From IMG/VR virus record IMGVR_UViG_3300044825_001160, positions 1-52,845 of that record: a stretch of 52,845 bases of DNA. The stretch is one strand, 5' to 3'. Numbering within the stretch: position 1 is the first letter of the stretch; each line of letters begins with the position of its first letter. Source of the stretch: a virus. The notes beneath the pieces are model-generated. The model was not told the origin of the DNA, searched no databases, and saw only the letters and a list, made by a program, of their open reading frames with translations. Below, piece by piece: positions 7,821-15,072 of the stretch. Made by a program: the position numbers and the translations under genes.

Positions 7821-8013
7821 CTGCGCCCTCCTCTAGGCGTTTTGCAAGGTCAGCTATGATCTGCTGTGAAAGAGTGATGCCTTGAATCACCCCGCAGAGT
7901 CTCTGGTACTCTGAAAAATCCTTCACATTCCCGCGAGCAACATGCTCGGTGATGGTGCTGCACTGTTCATCCAACTTGCCGAGCAAGTAGGCGACAGCGG
8001 ATTGTTGGCTCAT
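7813..8013 (-). CDS. Small protein between portal and co-chaperonin, 66 aa
   Basis: The protein is a short acidic helical sequence (MSQQSAVAYLLGKLDEQCST, LCGVIQGITLSQQIIADLAKRLEE). The ATG at 8013 overlaps the portal stop (ATGA), and its own end overlaps the co-chaperonin start by 8 bases, so the three genes are translationally coupled. Small helical proteins occur at this position in related phages; I do not know a function. A portal or scaffold partner is possible. Confidence 0.7.
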   Translation of the reverse strand: MSQQSAVAYLLGKLDEQCSTITEHVARGNVKDFSEYQRLCGVIQGITLSQQIIADLAKRLEEGADE

Positions 8014-10655
8014 TTACCCTCCTTCTTGGGTTTAGCCTGTGGTTGTTTCTGCTGTGCGGCGCGTTGCCGTTCTTGGGACTGCATCTGCCGAATGCTCTGC
8101 TCGTCCCGCTGCTCCCGGTCCTGTGCCCGGTGCATGTGTTCAATCCCCGTGCGGAAGCCCTCAAGCTCGTGCTTGGACATGTCCAACTCACCGCGCATCT
8201 CAAGCTCTTTCTCGCGAAGCTCCAACTCATCCTGACGTGCTGCCGAGTCGAGGATGTCTTTAGTCTGCTTGCGCTCGGACTCCGCTTCCGCCTGACGCTC
8301 ACGCATCTCCAATTCACGGGCCTTCAGGTCAAGCTCCTGCATCCGCACCTGCTGCTGCATCTGAAGCTCTTGCATCTTCATCTGCTGCTCAAGCTGGACC
8401 TGCTGTGCCTTGAGGTCGGCCAGTTGCTTCTTGATCTGGAGGTCCATCTGCTGCATCTGGATGAGCGGATCCTGCATCTGCTGCTGCGCTTGCTGCATCT
8501 GCATCTCAGCCTGATCCTTCTGCAGAAGCCGCCCTGCGGCTTGCGAGGCAAGCTGCGAAAGCTGTACCTCGATCTCAGGCGGCAAGTGCCCCAACTCCTT
8601 GTCGTCCCCACTGAAGTCGGGCGGGGGCGGGAGGCTTGCGCCGAGTTGTTTCTCCAACTCCTTCCGATACTGGAAGGACACATGCTCCATGATGTGTTCG
8701 CTTGCAGCAGCCATGATGGCTTGTGCGTTGGGGTTCTGCCCGACAACCGCCGCAATCTTCGGATCCTGCATCGCAGCCATGTGGACAGCCAGATGCGCCT
8801 CGTGGTCCTGATAGAGGAACGCCTTGACCGGCTTCTGGCGCATGATCGCCATGTTCTCCGACACGGGGTCGAGTGGCTTCATGTCATCTTCATCCGGGAT
8901 GAGCTTGGCGGCGTTCTTCACCCCCAAGACCTCGATCATCTGCCGGTGGAGCGCCGGGAGGTCGTAGATATCAGGTGCCGTCTGGGCCAACTGCATCACC
9001 GCCTGATACTGCACAACCCGCTGGGCAAGCGTGGAGGAGTTGGGGTCCGAGACCGGGATGACATCGACTTGGTCATAGTCGGACTTCTTGGCCGCCGCAT
9101 CTCCCACGTCCGGCTCGTAGTTGTAACTGTCCGGAGCCGTATCCCGGATGATCGCTGCAAGGAGCTTGAACTCCTGCTTCATCGCGTAGTGGATCCGCGC
9201 CTGCACGGCACTCATCACCTTCAACGCCCGCTCCAGCACGGCGAGCGTGGTGCCCACCGGAGCCTGTGCCGACATATCCGAGATCTTGAGATCGCCCGCC
9301 GCCGCGAACTGCTTGCCCTCAACCACGATGCGGTCCATCAGTGCCGCAAGGGTCTGGCTAGGCTCTTTATAAGGAAGGGGCAGGATGTTGTCCCGGATAG
9401 ACCCCGACGGGAGGTCCACATCACGGAACTCGCCCGGTGCGATGGGCGTGTCATCTCCCTTGATCCGAAGCCCTCGGCTCTTCAACCCCCCGGGGAGGTT
9501 AGACAGCGTGCCCGCATCAACAAGCTGGCGCAGCAGCGACGTGGCTGCCTGCGTATGTCCCCCGATCAGGTGGATCAGGCCGAAGTAGTAGAACCCGAAG
9601 CCGGGGATGTATCCGTAGTGGACGAAGTGCTGTCGGCGGTGCTTGAGTCGGTCGTCGGGGAGCCAGTTGCGTCGGATGGCAAGGACGGTGCCGGTTCCTT
9701 TTTCAATCGTGACGATGTACGGGAGCGCGATGCCGGTCGGGGCACCCTTCTTATCCTTATCCTCATAACCCTCCAAGTCCATATCAACGTGCATTTCAAG
9801 AATCTGGAACCGGTCATCCGAAGATGCCGAGAAGCCTTGGTCCTGTGCCTTCTGCTTCTCTACCTCGTCCAGCACATGCTGCGGCTCGCCAAGGTCCACA
9901 TCACGGTAGAACCCGGCCACCTGAAGCTTGCGTAGCTCGTTCTTTGTCTTCCTCATGCGGTGCGTCACACGCTCCGCCGACTCAAGGCTCGCCGCCCCGT
10001 AGGGCACCACGATGTCCTCAGCACTGATGAACATCGCCGTCTGGCGGTCAAGGGAAGGGTCGAAATAGATCTTCTTGAAGGCGTTACCCGAGAGGGCTAC
10101 CGCGAGCAGCATCCGCTCATGCTCCGGGCGATACTCCTGCATCACCTCGGTCAACTGGTAGTTCATATCCTCTTCGACGCGCTTGGCAGCGGCGAGCTTC
10201 TCCGGGGTCTCCCTGCCAATGATCCGCGTCCTGACCGGCCCGCCTGCGGGGAAGGTCTCCATGATGGTCTCGGACTGGAACTTGATCGCCGACTCCATCA
10301 GGAGCGGATGGAAGACGCCACACGCGCCACTCCACGGCTCGCTTCGCTCCTCATACTTGAGGCCAAGAAGCTTCAACCCCTTCACGTACGTGTCCAGCCA
10401 CTCTTTGCGGCTCTGGAGATCTGCGTCATAATCGCCCAGCAACTCGCCTGAGATCTCCGCAAGGTGGGACTCCGCCATCTCCTCGGCGAGGTTGGCCTCA
10501 AACTCCCCCTCATAGTCTGACTTCTCCATGTGCATGGAGAACCCCGGCATGGAGATACTCATCTCCTCCGGGTCAACCACTTCGATCTCAATTGGCTCTT
10601 CATCCAACGCACCAAGACCCATGGGTGCGCCGTAGAGTGCTTTGTCGATGGCCAT
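8010..10655 (-). CDS. Portal (head-to-tail connector) protein, 881 aa
   Basis: The protein forms the dodecameric ring through which DNA enters and leaves the head. Characteristic stretches include LYEERSEPWSGACG-like sequence (about residues 100-115), HPLLMESAIKFQSETIMETF, GNAFKKIYFDPSLDRQTAMF, EDIVVPYGAASLESAERVTH, YIPGFGFYYFGLIHLIGG and MDRIVVEGKQFAAAGDLK. These are the pattern I know from P22/T7-like podovirus portals. From about residue 690 a Gln/Met-rich coiled coil runs to the C-terminus (QMQQAQQQMQDPLIQMQQM, KELEMRGELDMSKHELEG). This may be the barrel extension into the head. It lies between TerL and scaffold. At 881 residues it is longer than P22 gp1 (about 725). Confidence 0.85.
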   Translation of the reverse strand: MAIDKALYGAPMGLGALDEEPIEIEVVDPEEMSISMPGFSMHMEKSDYEGEFEANLAEEMAESHLAEISGELLGDYDADLQSRKEWLDTYVKGLKLLGLKYEERSEPWSGACGVFHPLLMESAIKFQSETIMETFPAGGPVRTRIIGRETPEKLAAAKRVEEDMNYQLTEVMQEYRPEHERMLLAVALSGNAFKKIYFDPSLDRQTAMFISAEDIVVPYGAASLESAERVTHRMRKTKNELRKLQVAGFYRDVDLGEPQHVLDEVEKQKAQDQGFSASSDDRFQILEMHVDMDLEGYEDKDKKGAPTGIALPYIVTIEKGTGTVLAIRRNWLPDDRLKHRRQHFVHYGYIPGFGFYYFGLIHLIGGHTQAATSLLRQLVDAGTLSNLPGGLKSRGLRIKGDDTPIAPGEFRDVDLPSGSIRDNILPLPYKEPSQTLAALMDRIVVEGKQFAAAGDLKISDMSAQAPVGTTLAVLERALKVMSAVQARIHYAMKQEFKLLAAIIRDTAPDSYNYEPDVGDAAAKKSDYDQVDVIPVSDPNSSTLAQRVVQYQAVMQLAQTAPDIYDLPALHRQMIEVLGVKNAAKLIPDEDDMKPLDPVSENMAIMRQKPVKAFLYQDHEAHLAVHMAAMQDPKIAAVVGQNPNAQAIMAAASEHIMEHVSFQYRKELEKQLGASLPPPPDFSGDDKELGHLPPEIEVQLSQLASQAAGRLLQKDQAEMQMQQAQQQMQDPLIQMQQMDLQIKKQLADLKAQQVQLEQQMKMQELQMQQQVRMQELDLKARELEMRERQAEAESERKQTKDILDSAARQDELELREKELEMRGELDMSKHELEGFRTGIEHMHRAQDREQRDEQSIRQMQSQERQRAAQQKQPQAKPKKEGK

Positions 10656-10664
10656 TCAAATCTC

Positions 10665-10928
10665 CTAGCGCCGCTTCAACGTCGCCCTGTTCGTTTCGGG
10701 ATTATAGGTGTATCGCCCAGCAGGTTTGCCACTGTATTTGGCCGCACGGTCTTTGGCTCGCTCGGCGGCTGTCATATTGTCCCGTTTACGTCCTTCGGGG
10801 GTAAGGTTCCCTTTGGCATCGACATGCCCACGTTTTTTCAGGATCTCAAGCGCAGTATCCCTATTCCCCACCTGCGCGGTGAGGCGGTCAATTAACTGCC
10901 CACGACCCATATATTTCTGTGTTGCCAT
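10665..10928 (-). CDS. Small basic protein between TerL and portal, 87 aa
   Basis: The protein starts MATQKYMGRGQLIDRLTAQVG and is strongly basic (GRKRDNMTAAERAKDRAAKY, ending TNRATLKRR). An N-terminal helix-rich half is followed by an extended basic tail, suggesting nucleic-acid or head-interior contact. Its ATG at 10928 shares one base with the TerL stop (TAATG), so it is translated from the same message. Small basic proteins are common at this position in podovirus genomes without known function. Confidence 0.7.
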   Translation of the reverse strand: MATQKYMGRGQLIDRLTAQVGNRDTALEILKKRGHVDAKGNLTPEGRKRDNMTAAERAKDRAAKYSGKPAGRYTYNPETNRATLKRR

Positions 10929-12448
10929 CAGTAATACGCCGCACGGCGAGAGCGTGATGATTTAAAATACTGTATGGGCTCAGGCTCGTCTGACGGCAGC
11001 GTGATAAAGCCCCCCTGACGGAACCGAAGAAGTGCGAGTGTGGTCGCATCGACCAAGTCATCGTTGCGCCCTGCGGGGAAGTCATTACACTCCTCCATTA
11101 CTTCTCTCGCCCATCGACGATCCGGTGCCCACACCATACCCGAACGGAAGAGATCCGTCACGGCATTCACCCGGCTGATCTTGTCCTGCCCCTTACCGGG
11201 GGTAAACTCGCTCATCGGCACGCCCATCCGCCGCATCTCCTGATAGAGCGCCGCCCCGTTGGACTTCTTCTCCACGATAAAGCTGTCCGGCTCCCACTCT
11301 TTATACTCATCCAACACCAACTGCTTCAGGTCCGGGAACTCCATCCGCTCCTTGACCGCATTCAACAGGATGATGTTGTAGGCGTTGGTCTCCTCGTTCA
11401 TAAACACCCCCCACGTCAGGAGGGCGTTGTAGTCGGCACGGTTGTTGGTCTCCTGTGCGGCGTCGAGGGACATGATGATGAACTCGCACTGGGGCGGTCG
11501 GTCCTTCTCCCAGACCTGCCACCACTCCCTCTTTATTAACGCCCCCTCCTCACTGGTCGGCTGCTGCATGTACTGGGCCTGCCAGTACCGGGGGTCCATG
11601 CCCGCCTTCTTTGCCATCAACTCGTCAATCGACCAGAAGTCAGGCCAGAGCGGCTTCTCATTCAGAATGGCAGGGAACTCCACCACCTCCCACTGATCGG
11701 CGTCATCATTCTTCGTCATGTGGTCGATGATCTGCCCCGTGAGGTCCAGCTTGGACCACCGAGTCATCACCACGATGATCGCGCCTCCCGGCATCAGTCG
11801 CTGGATCGGTCCTGATTGGAACCACTCCCATGCGGGGAGGAAGACATCGGGTCTTCCTTGTTTTGCTTCCTGTTCCGAGTGAGGGTCATCAATGATAAAA
11901 AGATCGGCACCGCGACCAGCGAGAGCGCCACCAACACCAATAGCAAAATACTCTCCATTAAAATTAGTCCCCCATCGCGAAGCAGATTTACTGTCTGCCT
12001 GAAGTTCGACTTGAGGAAATATTTCTTTGTAAGCATCGGCACCCACCAGATTTCGCACGCGACGACCGAATGACACCGCCAAATCGGCAGTGTGCGAGGC
12101 CATAATCACCTTCTTTTGCGGGTGATTACCCAAAAACCACGCTGGAGCGAGGTAGGAGATCATTTCTGACTTGCCGTGACGCGGGGCAATGTTGACAATT
12201 ACGCGCTTTTTGCGCCCGTTCGCCACATCTTCAAAGATTTTGGCAAGGCGACGGTGGTGTGGACCGACCTTGTACCCCGGGTAAACGTGCTGGATGAAGT
12301 CGAGAAACGAGGAACGACCTAATTTCTGGTTAACTTGCGTGTGATATTGCTTCAAAAGCTCTGCAACACGCCGTTTTTCCTTGTCTGGCAGCGTAGGAAG
12401 TGCTGTTTTCAGCTTTTGGATGTCTTGTGGCGTTAATTTAAGCTGCAT
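10928..12448 (-). CDS. terL: Terminase large subunit, 506 aa
   Basis: This is the DNA-packaging motor ATPase and nuclease. The ATPase domain has Walker A at residues 88-94 (APRHGKS) and Walker B with catalytic acid at about 183-190 (LFIIDDPH), followed by the coupling-type motif VVMTRW near 226-231. The C-terminal RNase H-like nuclease shows the first acidic residue in MSLDAAQE (D329) and the last in NDDLVDA (about 462-468). A length of 506 residues is normal. The gene overlaps TerS by 11 bases upstream and the small basic protein by one base downstream. All main motifs are intact, so packaging should be functional. Confidence 0.95.
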   Translation of the reverse strand: MQLKLTPQDIQKLKTALPTLPDKEKRRVAELLKQYHTQVNQKLGRSSFLDFIQHVYPGYKVGPHHRRLAKIFEDVANGRKKRVIVNIAPRHGKSEMISYLAPAWFLGNHPQKKVIMASHTADLAVSFGRRVRNLVGADAYKEIFPQVELQADSKSASRWGTNFNGEYFAIGVGGALAGRGADLFIIDDPHSEQEAKQGRPDVFLPAWEWFQSGPIQRLMPGGAIIVVMTRWSKLDLTGQIIDHMTKNDDADQWEVVEFPAILNEKPLWPDFWSIDELMAKKAGMDPRYWQAQYMQQPTSEEGALIKREWWQVWEKDRPPQCEFIIMSLDAAQETNNRADYNALLTWGVFMNEETNAYNIILLNAVKERMEFPDLKQLVLDEYKEWEPDSFIVEKKSNGAALYQEMRRMGVPMSEFTPGKGQDKISRVNAVTDLFRSGMVWAPDRRWAREVMEECNDFPAGRNDDLVDATTLALLRFRQGGFITLPSDEPEPIQYFKSSRSRRAAYY

Positions 12449-13013
12449 CTTCGCTATTTTCGTCGTCGGCGTCGATTATTTCCTCGTCATCCGAGCCAAT
12501 TACGCGATATTCGATGTTATCCAGCACCGAGAGAAGCTCTTTTTCGACCTCTTCGATGGGCAGGATCTTGTGCGTGACCTCTGAACGGCGCTTGAAGGCG
12601 TCGATGCCGTCGATTTCACCCAGTTTTGTCAAAGCACTGATGCGATCCCGGGTTGAACTGGAGTGTTCGACCTCGTAGACCAGCTTATTAATGATGTAGA
12701 GCTTGTAGTCCGTAAGCTCGTTGACCAGCATGCAGTTGGTCTGAGCGACCATCCCGGCCAGATACGCCATCGTCTCATTCGGATATTTGCTGAAATCCGG
12801 ACGCATTTTAGGGTCTTTCAGCATCTCCTTGGCGAGTACTGTCGCTTCTTCTTTAGCTTCTTCTGTTGGCACGATGGGGATGCCTGTCAAATCGGACAGG
12901 AGCTTCATCGTCCGCGCTCGCATCGCGACTTCTTCGGCGGGGGTCAGATCGGGCAGGGCTTCTGCCGCTTTAGCAGGGAGAGGAATATCACTATCGATAT
13001 TGGGGATAATCAT
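12438..13013 (-). CDS. Putative terminase small subunit, 191 aa
   Basis: It is the first gene of the minus-strand late block, directly before TerL with an 11-base overlap, the usual place of the small terminase subunit that recognises DNA for packaging. The sequence is helical: TPAEEVAMRARTMKLLSDLTG, NETMAYLAGMVAQTN, ELTDYKLYIINKLVYEVEHSS and RISALTKLGEIDGIDAFKR. The tail is highly acidic (SDDEEIIDADDENSEDAA). No canonical HTH could be read with confidence; the KLGEIDGIDAF segment is seen in related phage TerS candidates. The ATG at 13013 has no good Shine-Dalgarno sequence. Assignment rests on position and overall character. Confidence 0.65.
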   Translation of the reverse strand: MIIPNIDSDIPLPAKAAEALPDLTPAEEVAMRARTMKLLSDLTGIPIVPTEEAKEEATVLAKEMLKDPKMRPDFSKYPNETMAYLAGMVAQTNCMLVNELTDYKLYIINKLVYEVEHSSSTRDRISALTKLGEIDGIDAFKRRSEVTHKILPIEEVEKELLSVLDNIEYRVIGSDDEEIIDADDENSEDAA

Positions 13014-13081
13014 TCAGCGTGCGCCTTGGGGCGTTTGTATAACTATATAGCATAAACGGGAGGAGGTAAGGAATCCTACCC

Positions 13082-13184
13082 GGGGGGTGTTTTTAAAAAT
13101 GGGGTGGGGATTTGTGTAGATCTTAGCGTAGCGCCGCGCTCGGGGGGACCCGCTGAGATTTTGGGGGGTGCCCGGGGGGTGGGG
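13082..13184 (+). repeat. Clustered G-tracts (G-quadruplex candidate)
   Basis: Runs of G occur at 13082-13087, 13101-13104, 13106-13109, 13142-13147, 13163-13168, 13174-13179 and 13181-13184. The last three tracts, together with 13142-13147, are close enough to form an intramolecular four-stranded structure on the plus strand. No coding frame explains the bias. Confidence 0.5.
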
Positions 13185-13198
13185 CTGCGCTGGGTAGC

Positions 13199-13219
13199 GT
13201 TCTGCCACCCTGTCAGAAT
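13199..13219. repeat. Palindrome family, copy 1 (degenerate)
   Basis: GTTCTGCCA and TGTCAGAAT flank a 3-base centre. It is preceded by TAGC and followed by GG, as in the other copies. It carries two departures from the consensus half-sites (C for A at base 7, T for C at the end). It lies 88 bases upstream of the ATG at 13307. Confidence 0.75.
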
Positions 13220-13306
13220 GGTCTAGAGCTTGACTAAACGAACGACGGCGCTCAATCTGCACTTACCGGATGGCATGTCGCCGCCGGCAATAGTGGAGAT
13301 ACAGTC

Positions 13307-14020
13307 ATGACTAAGTCGAAAGTAGCAACGGCCATGGGCATCCGCACGATGCAGGACTGCGCCATCGCGGTAGATACCGCTGCCACGCTGGAAGGCAGCG
13401 CGATCGAGTACCTGAGGACCAAGGGTGTGCTCCCTCGCGGGAACGCGAAGGGTGAGACGGCAGAGGAATACACGTCCTACCTCACGGGCTTCGAGCCCGA
13501 CAAGGGGCTCGCGGACGAATTCCGTTCGCACCTCGGCGTGATCATGGCCACGCGCCGGGATCGCGAGCACGGGGAGCGCCGCTACGCTCGCACAAAGGAC
13601 GGAAAGGTCCGGCGTGCGACAGGCAAGGACAAGGACGAAGCCTGCTTTGTCTTGTCCGCTGTGGCCGCGTTCACGCGTGATCAAGAGACGATCACGGCGC
13701 TCCCCGGCTCGCGTGGTGACCTCACCACGGAGAAGGGTTTGTGGTGGGCCGAGCGTAAGACGGTGCAGGATGGCGTCGCACAGCGCTTCGGACGGCTGAA
13801 GAGTGCGGCGGGTGTCTTCATCGACGCCACGGGCAAGACAACGCGGGGCACTCGCGCATCGAACAAGAGCGTGGGTGAGATCCTCGCCGAGGCGCACGGT
13901 CGCGTAATCAAGCGCTGCCGCAGCGAAGGATGCGCACCATGGGAGGAGGTGCAGAAGGTACTCAAGGATGCCGAGCAGCGCATCGCAGCGCTGGTCGATG
14001 CACGCAAACTGGACGCGTGA
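13307..14020 (+). CDS. Unknown early protein, 237 aa
   Basis: This is the first gene of the early arm. The product starts MTKSKVATAMGIRTMQDCAI and is basic and largely helical, with Lys/Arg-rich stretches (ATRRDREHGERRYARTKDGK, RRATGKDKDE) and a later KTTRGTRASNKSVGEILAEA. The C-terminal helix (EEVQKVLKDAEQRIAALVDA) could dimerise. I do not recognise a family. Basic charge, first position and the palindrome just upstream make it a candidate DNA-binding regulator, but no HTH is clearly visible. The start has the leader GGAGATACAGTCATG, shared word for word with the gene at 15411. A terminator follows at once, so it forms a single-gene transcript. Confidence 0.75.
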   Translation: MTKSKVATAMGIRTMQDCAIAVDTAATLEGSAIEYLRTKGVLPRGNAKGETAEEYTSYLTGFEPDKGLADEFRSHLGVIMATRRDREHGERRYARTKDGKVRRATGKDKDEACFVLSAVAAFTRDQETITALPGSRGDLTTEKGLWWAERKTVQDGVAQRFGRLKSAAGVFIDATGKTTRGTRASNKSVGEILAEAHGRVIKRCRSEGCAPWEEVQKVLKDAEQRIAALVDARKLDA

Positions 14021-14025
14021 CTGAC

Positions 14026-14055
14026 GGGGCGGGCCGCGAGGCTCGCCCCTTTTTT
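14026..14055 (+). terminator. Rho-independent terminator
   Basis: GGGGCGGG (14026-14033) pairs with CTCGCCCC (14042-14049), including one G-U pair, and is followed by six T. It directly follows the stop codon of the gene at 13307. Confidence 0.85.
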
Positions 14056-14072
14056 AACCTAGGAGGACTGAT

Positions 14073-14282
14073 ATGGACGCAAGAACACAAGGGCAGCTAT
14101 ACGGGCTGCTCGTCTCATGGATCAACTACGGGGTAGACAACGGGGCGGACGAAGAGACTGCCGCCATTGCGTACAGGCTGGCAGTGGAACTCCTCCCGGA
14201 TAGGGAGGTGGCCGGACCAGAATTGACGGAAGATGAGCGCCGGTTTTTTGAGATCCTCGCCGAGGAAATGCGGCGCGACTGA
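14073..14282 (+). CDS. Small acidic early protein, 69 aa
   Basis: The product starts MDARTQGQLYGLLVSWINYG and is acidic and helical (ETAAIAYRLAVELLPDREVA, EDERRFFEILAEEMRRD). A TAGGAGG ribosome site precedes the ATG at a good distance. It sits alone between two terminators, with no promoter of its own that I could see, so it may be expressed by read-through. Small acidic proteins in early phage leaders often bind host enzymes; that is speculation here. Confidence 0.7.
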   Translation: MDARTQGQLYGLLVSWINYGVDNGADEETAAIAYRLAVELLPDREVAGPELTEDERRFFEILAEEMRRD

Positions 14283-14289
14283 TCTCAAC

Positions 14290-14324
14290 GGGGTGGGGGC
14301 CACGCGGCTCCCGCCCCTTTTTTT
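14290..14324 (+). terminator. Rho-independent terminator
   Basis: GGGGTGGG (14290-14297) pairs with CCCGCCCC (14310-14317) through one G-U pair, with GCC/GGC pairing inside, and is followed by seven T. It ends the short leader transcript before the long non-coding stretch. Confidence 0.85.
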
Positions 14325-14336
14325 GGCCCTTTGAAA

Positions 14337-14473
14337 CCAGTTCCCAGCGCGAGCGCGCTCGCCCGCCACCACGCAGCCCACCGCGTACGCCTTGTCTAGC
14401 CCAGCCCACTAAGTAGCATTCTGACAGCGTGTCAGAACGGTGCCCATGATGCCAGTTCCTAGCGCGAGCGCGC
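14337..14473 (+). repeat. Direct repeat of a 22-base GC-rich module
   Basis: Copy 1 is at 14337-14358 and copy 2 at 14452-14473; each begins CCAGTTCC and continues AGCGCGAGCGCGC, with one difference (C/T). Each copy is followed by a palindrome of the GTTCTGACA family (80 bases and 43 bases between start points), so the module and the palindrome appear to have been duplicated together. Confidence 0.75.
14418..14438. repeat. Palindrome family, copy 2
   Basis: ATTCTGACA and TGTCAGAAC flank the centre GCG. It is preceded by TAGC and followed by GG. It differs from a perfect arm only at the first base. Confidence 0.85.
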
Positions 14474-14494
14474 CCAGCGTGGCCGCTAAATAGT

Positions 14495-14515
14495 GTTCTG
14501 ACAGCGTGTCAGAAC
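14495..14515. repeat. Palindrome family, copy 3
   Basis: GTTCTGACA and TGTCAGAAC form perfect 9-base arms around GCG. It is preceded by TAGT and followed by GA. It is the second palindrome in the duplicated module. Confidence 0.9.
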
Positions 14516-14556
14516 GAGATGGTTTAGAATATCGAGATTTTAGCTGGTCAGCTCAT

Positions 14557-14641
14557 TTAGTACGGTTAATCGCGTAAGTTTAACCTGTTCCGGACGCATT
14601 ACCTGACAAACAGGTGCGAGAAGTCGGTATGACCGTACTAA
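14557..14641. repeat. Inverted repeat enclosing a hairpin
   Basis: TTAGTACGGT (14557-14566) and ACCGTACTAA (14632-14641) form a perfect 10-bp outer stem. Inside, CGC and ACCTG pair with CAGGT and GCG around an ACAAA loop, with ATT bulged, near 14594-14618. The whole could fold as a small structured RNA or as a DNA cruciform. No known RNA family was recognised. Confidence 0.5.
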
Positions 14642-14699
14642 TTTAGATTTTGGTTAAAAAACGATCAATTTAGCAAAAACGTGGTACTTTTTGGCAAAA

Positions 14700-14758
14700 A
14701 TCCTGTTCCATTAGTAAAGCGCCGTTCCAGAAAATTAAGTGTACTTATGGAACAGGAT
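14700..14758. repeat. 12-bp inverted repeat
   Basis: ATCCTGTTCCAT (14700-14711) and ATGGAACAGGAT (14747-14758) are exact reverse complements separated by 35 bases. Each arm contains the GGAAC motif of the cluster. Confidence 0.7.
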
Positions 14759-14857
14759 TAAACTTAACTGTACTCTGCAAGTCGCTAAGTTATTGATTTT
14801 CACTTTGTTTCGGGGGTCAACTTTACTAATGAAAAGTGCCGCTTATACTATTTTCGA

Positions 14858-14999
14858 GTTTTGTTCCGTTGTTCCAGCGTTTTTAGAGGGGGGGAACCCC
14901 CGCGCATTTTCGCGAGGTCTTGGAACAAGACTGTACAAATGGCAGCAAGTGTGCAGGGGTCGTCCCCTCTCCAAAATCGCTGGAACAACGGAACAAAAC
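14858..14999. repeat. 142-base element bounded by 22-bp inverted repeats
   Basis: The 22 bases at 14858-14879, which begin GTTTTGTTCC, are exactly reverse-complementary to 14978-14999, which end GGAACAAAAC. The pairing continues inward with three mismatches to about 36 bp per arm. The loop contains a further small hairpin (GTCTT...AAGAC around 14918-14932). No target duplication is evident at the edges, so a mobile element is not supported. A large stem-loop at an origin or a transcribed structure are the alternatives. Confidence 0.65.
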
Positions 15000-15072
15000 A
15001 AAAAAATAAATATAACTTTATATCTTATATATATAGTTACATTTTTCTACTCTAACAAAATCAATCACTTAC
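15000..15072. other. AT-rich stretch (possible unwinding element)
   Basis: Positions 15000-15040 are nearly pure A/T with a TATATATATA core, unlike the GC-rich genes on both sides. A 16-base word starting AAAATCAATCACTTAC (15057-15072) recurs with one change at 15195-15210, and CCTGCCCAAATC is tandemly repeated near 15217-15240. It adjoins the GGAAC cluster. Confidence 0.45.

Larger units (their letters stand above)
13014..13306. promoter_or_regulatory. Divergent control region between late and early arms
   Basis: This 293-base gap separates TerS (leftward) from the first early gene (rightward). It holds an AT-rich patch near 13036-13052 that contains TATAGT on the minus strand (complement of 13042-13047), a weak -10 candidate for the late operon. 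On the plus strand, TTGACT at 13230-13235 followed after 17 bases by CAATCT is a weak promoter candidate for the 13307 gene. Seven runs of four or more G lie between 13082 and 13184. A palindrome copy at 13199-13219 is listed separately. The early gene has the leader GGAGATACAGTC directly before its ATG. Confidence 0.55.

Noticed and set aside
8043-9935. Long plus-strand open frame of 630 codons
   Set aside because: It is the antisense shadow of the portal gene. The translation is Leu/His/Arg-rich without domains, and the portal frame has clear family motifs.
13223-13897. Minus-strand frame of 224 codons opposite the first early gene
   Set aside because: It would run through the palindrome and leader of the 13307 gene and lacks a ribosome site. 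The plus-strand gene has a leader, start and terminator.
14858-14999. Element as a transposon or MITE
   Set aside because: No target-site duplication at its edges and no second copy in the window.
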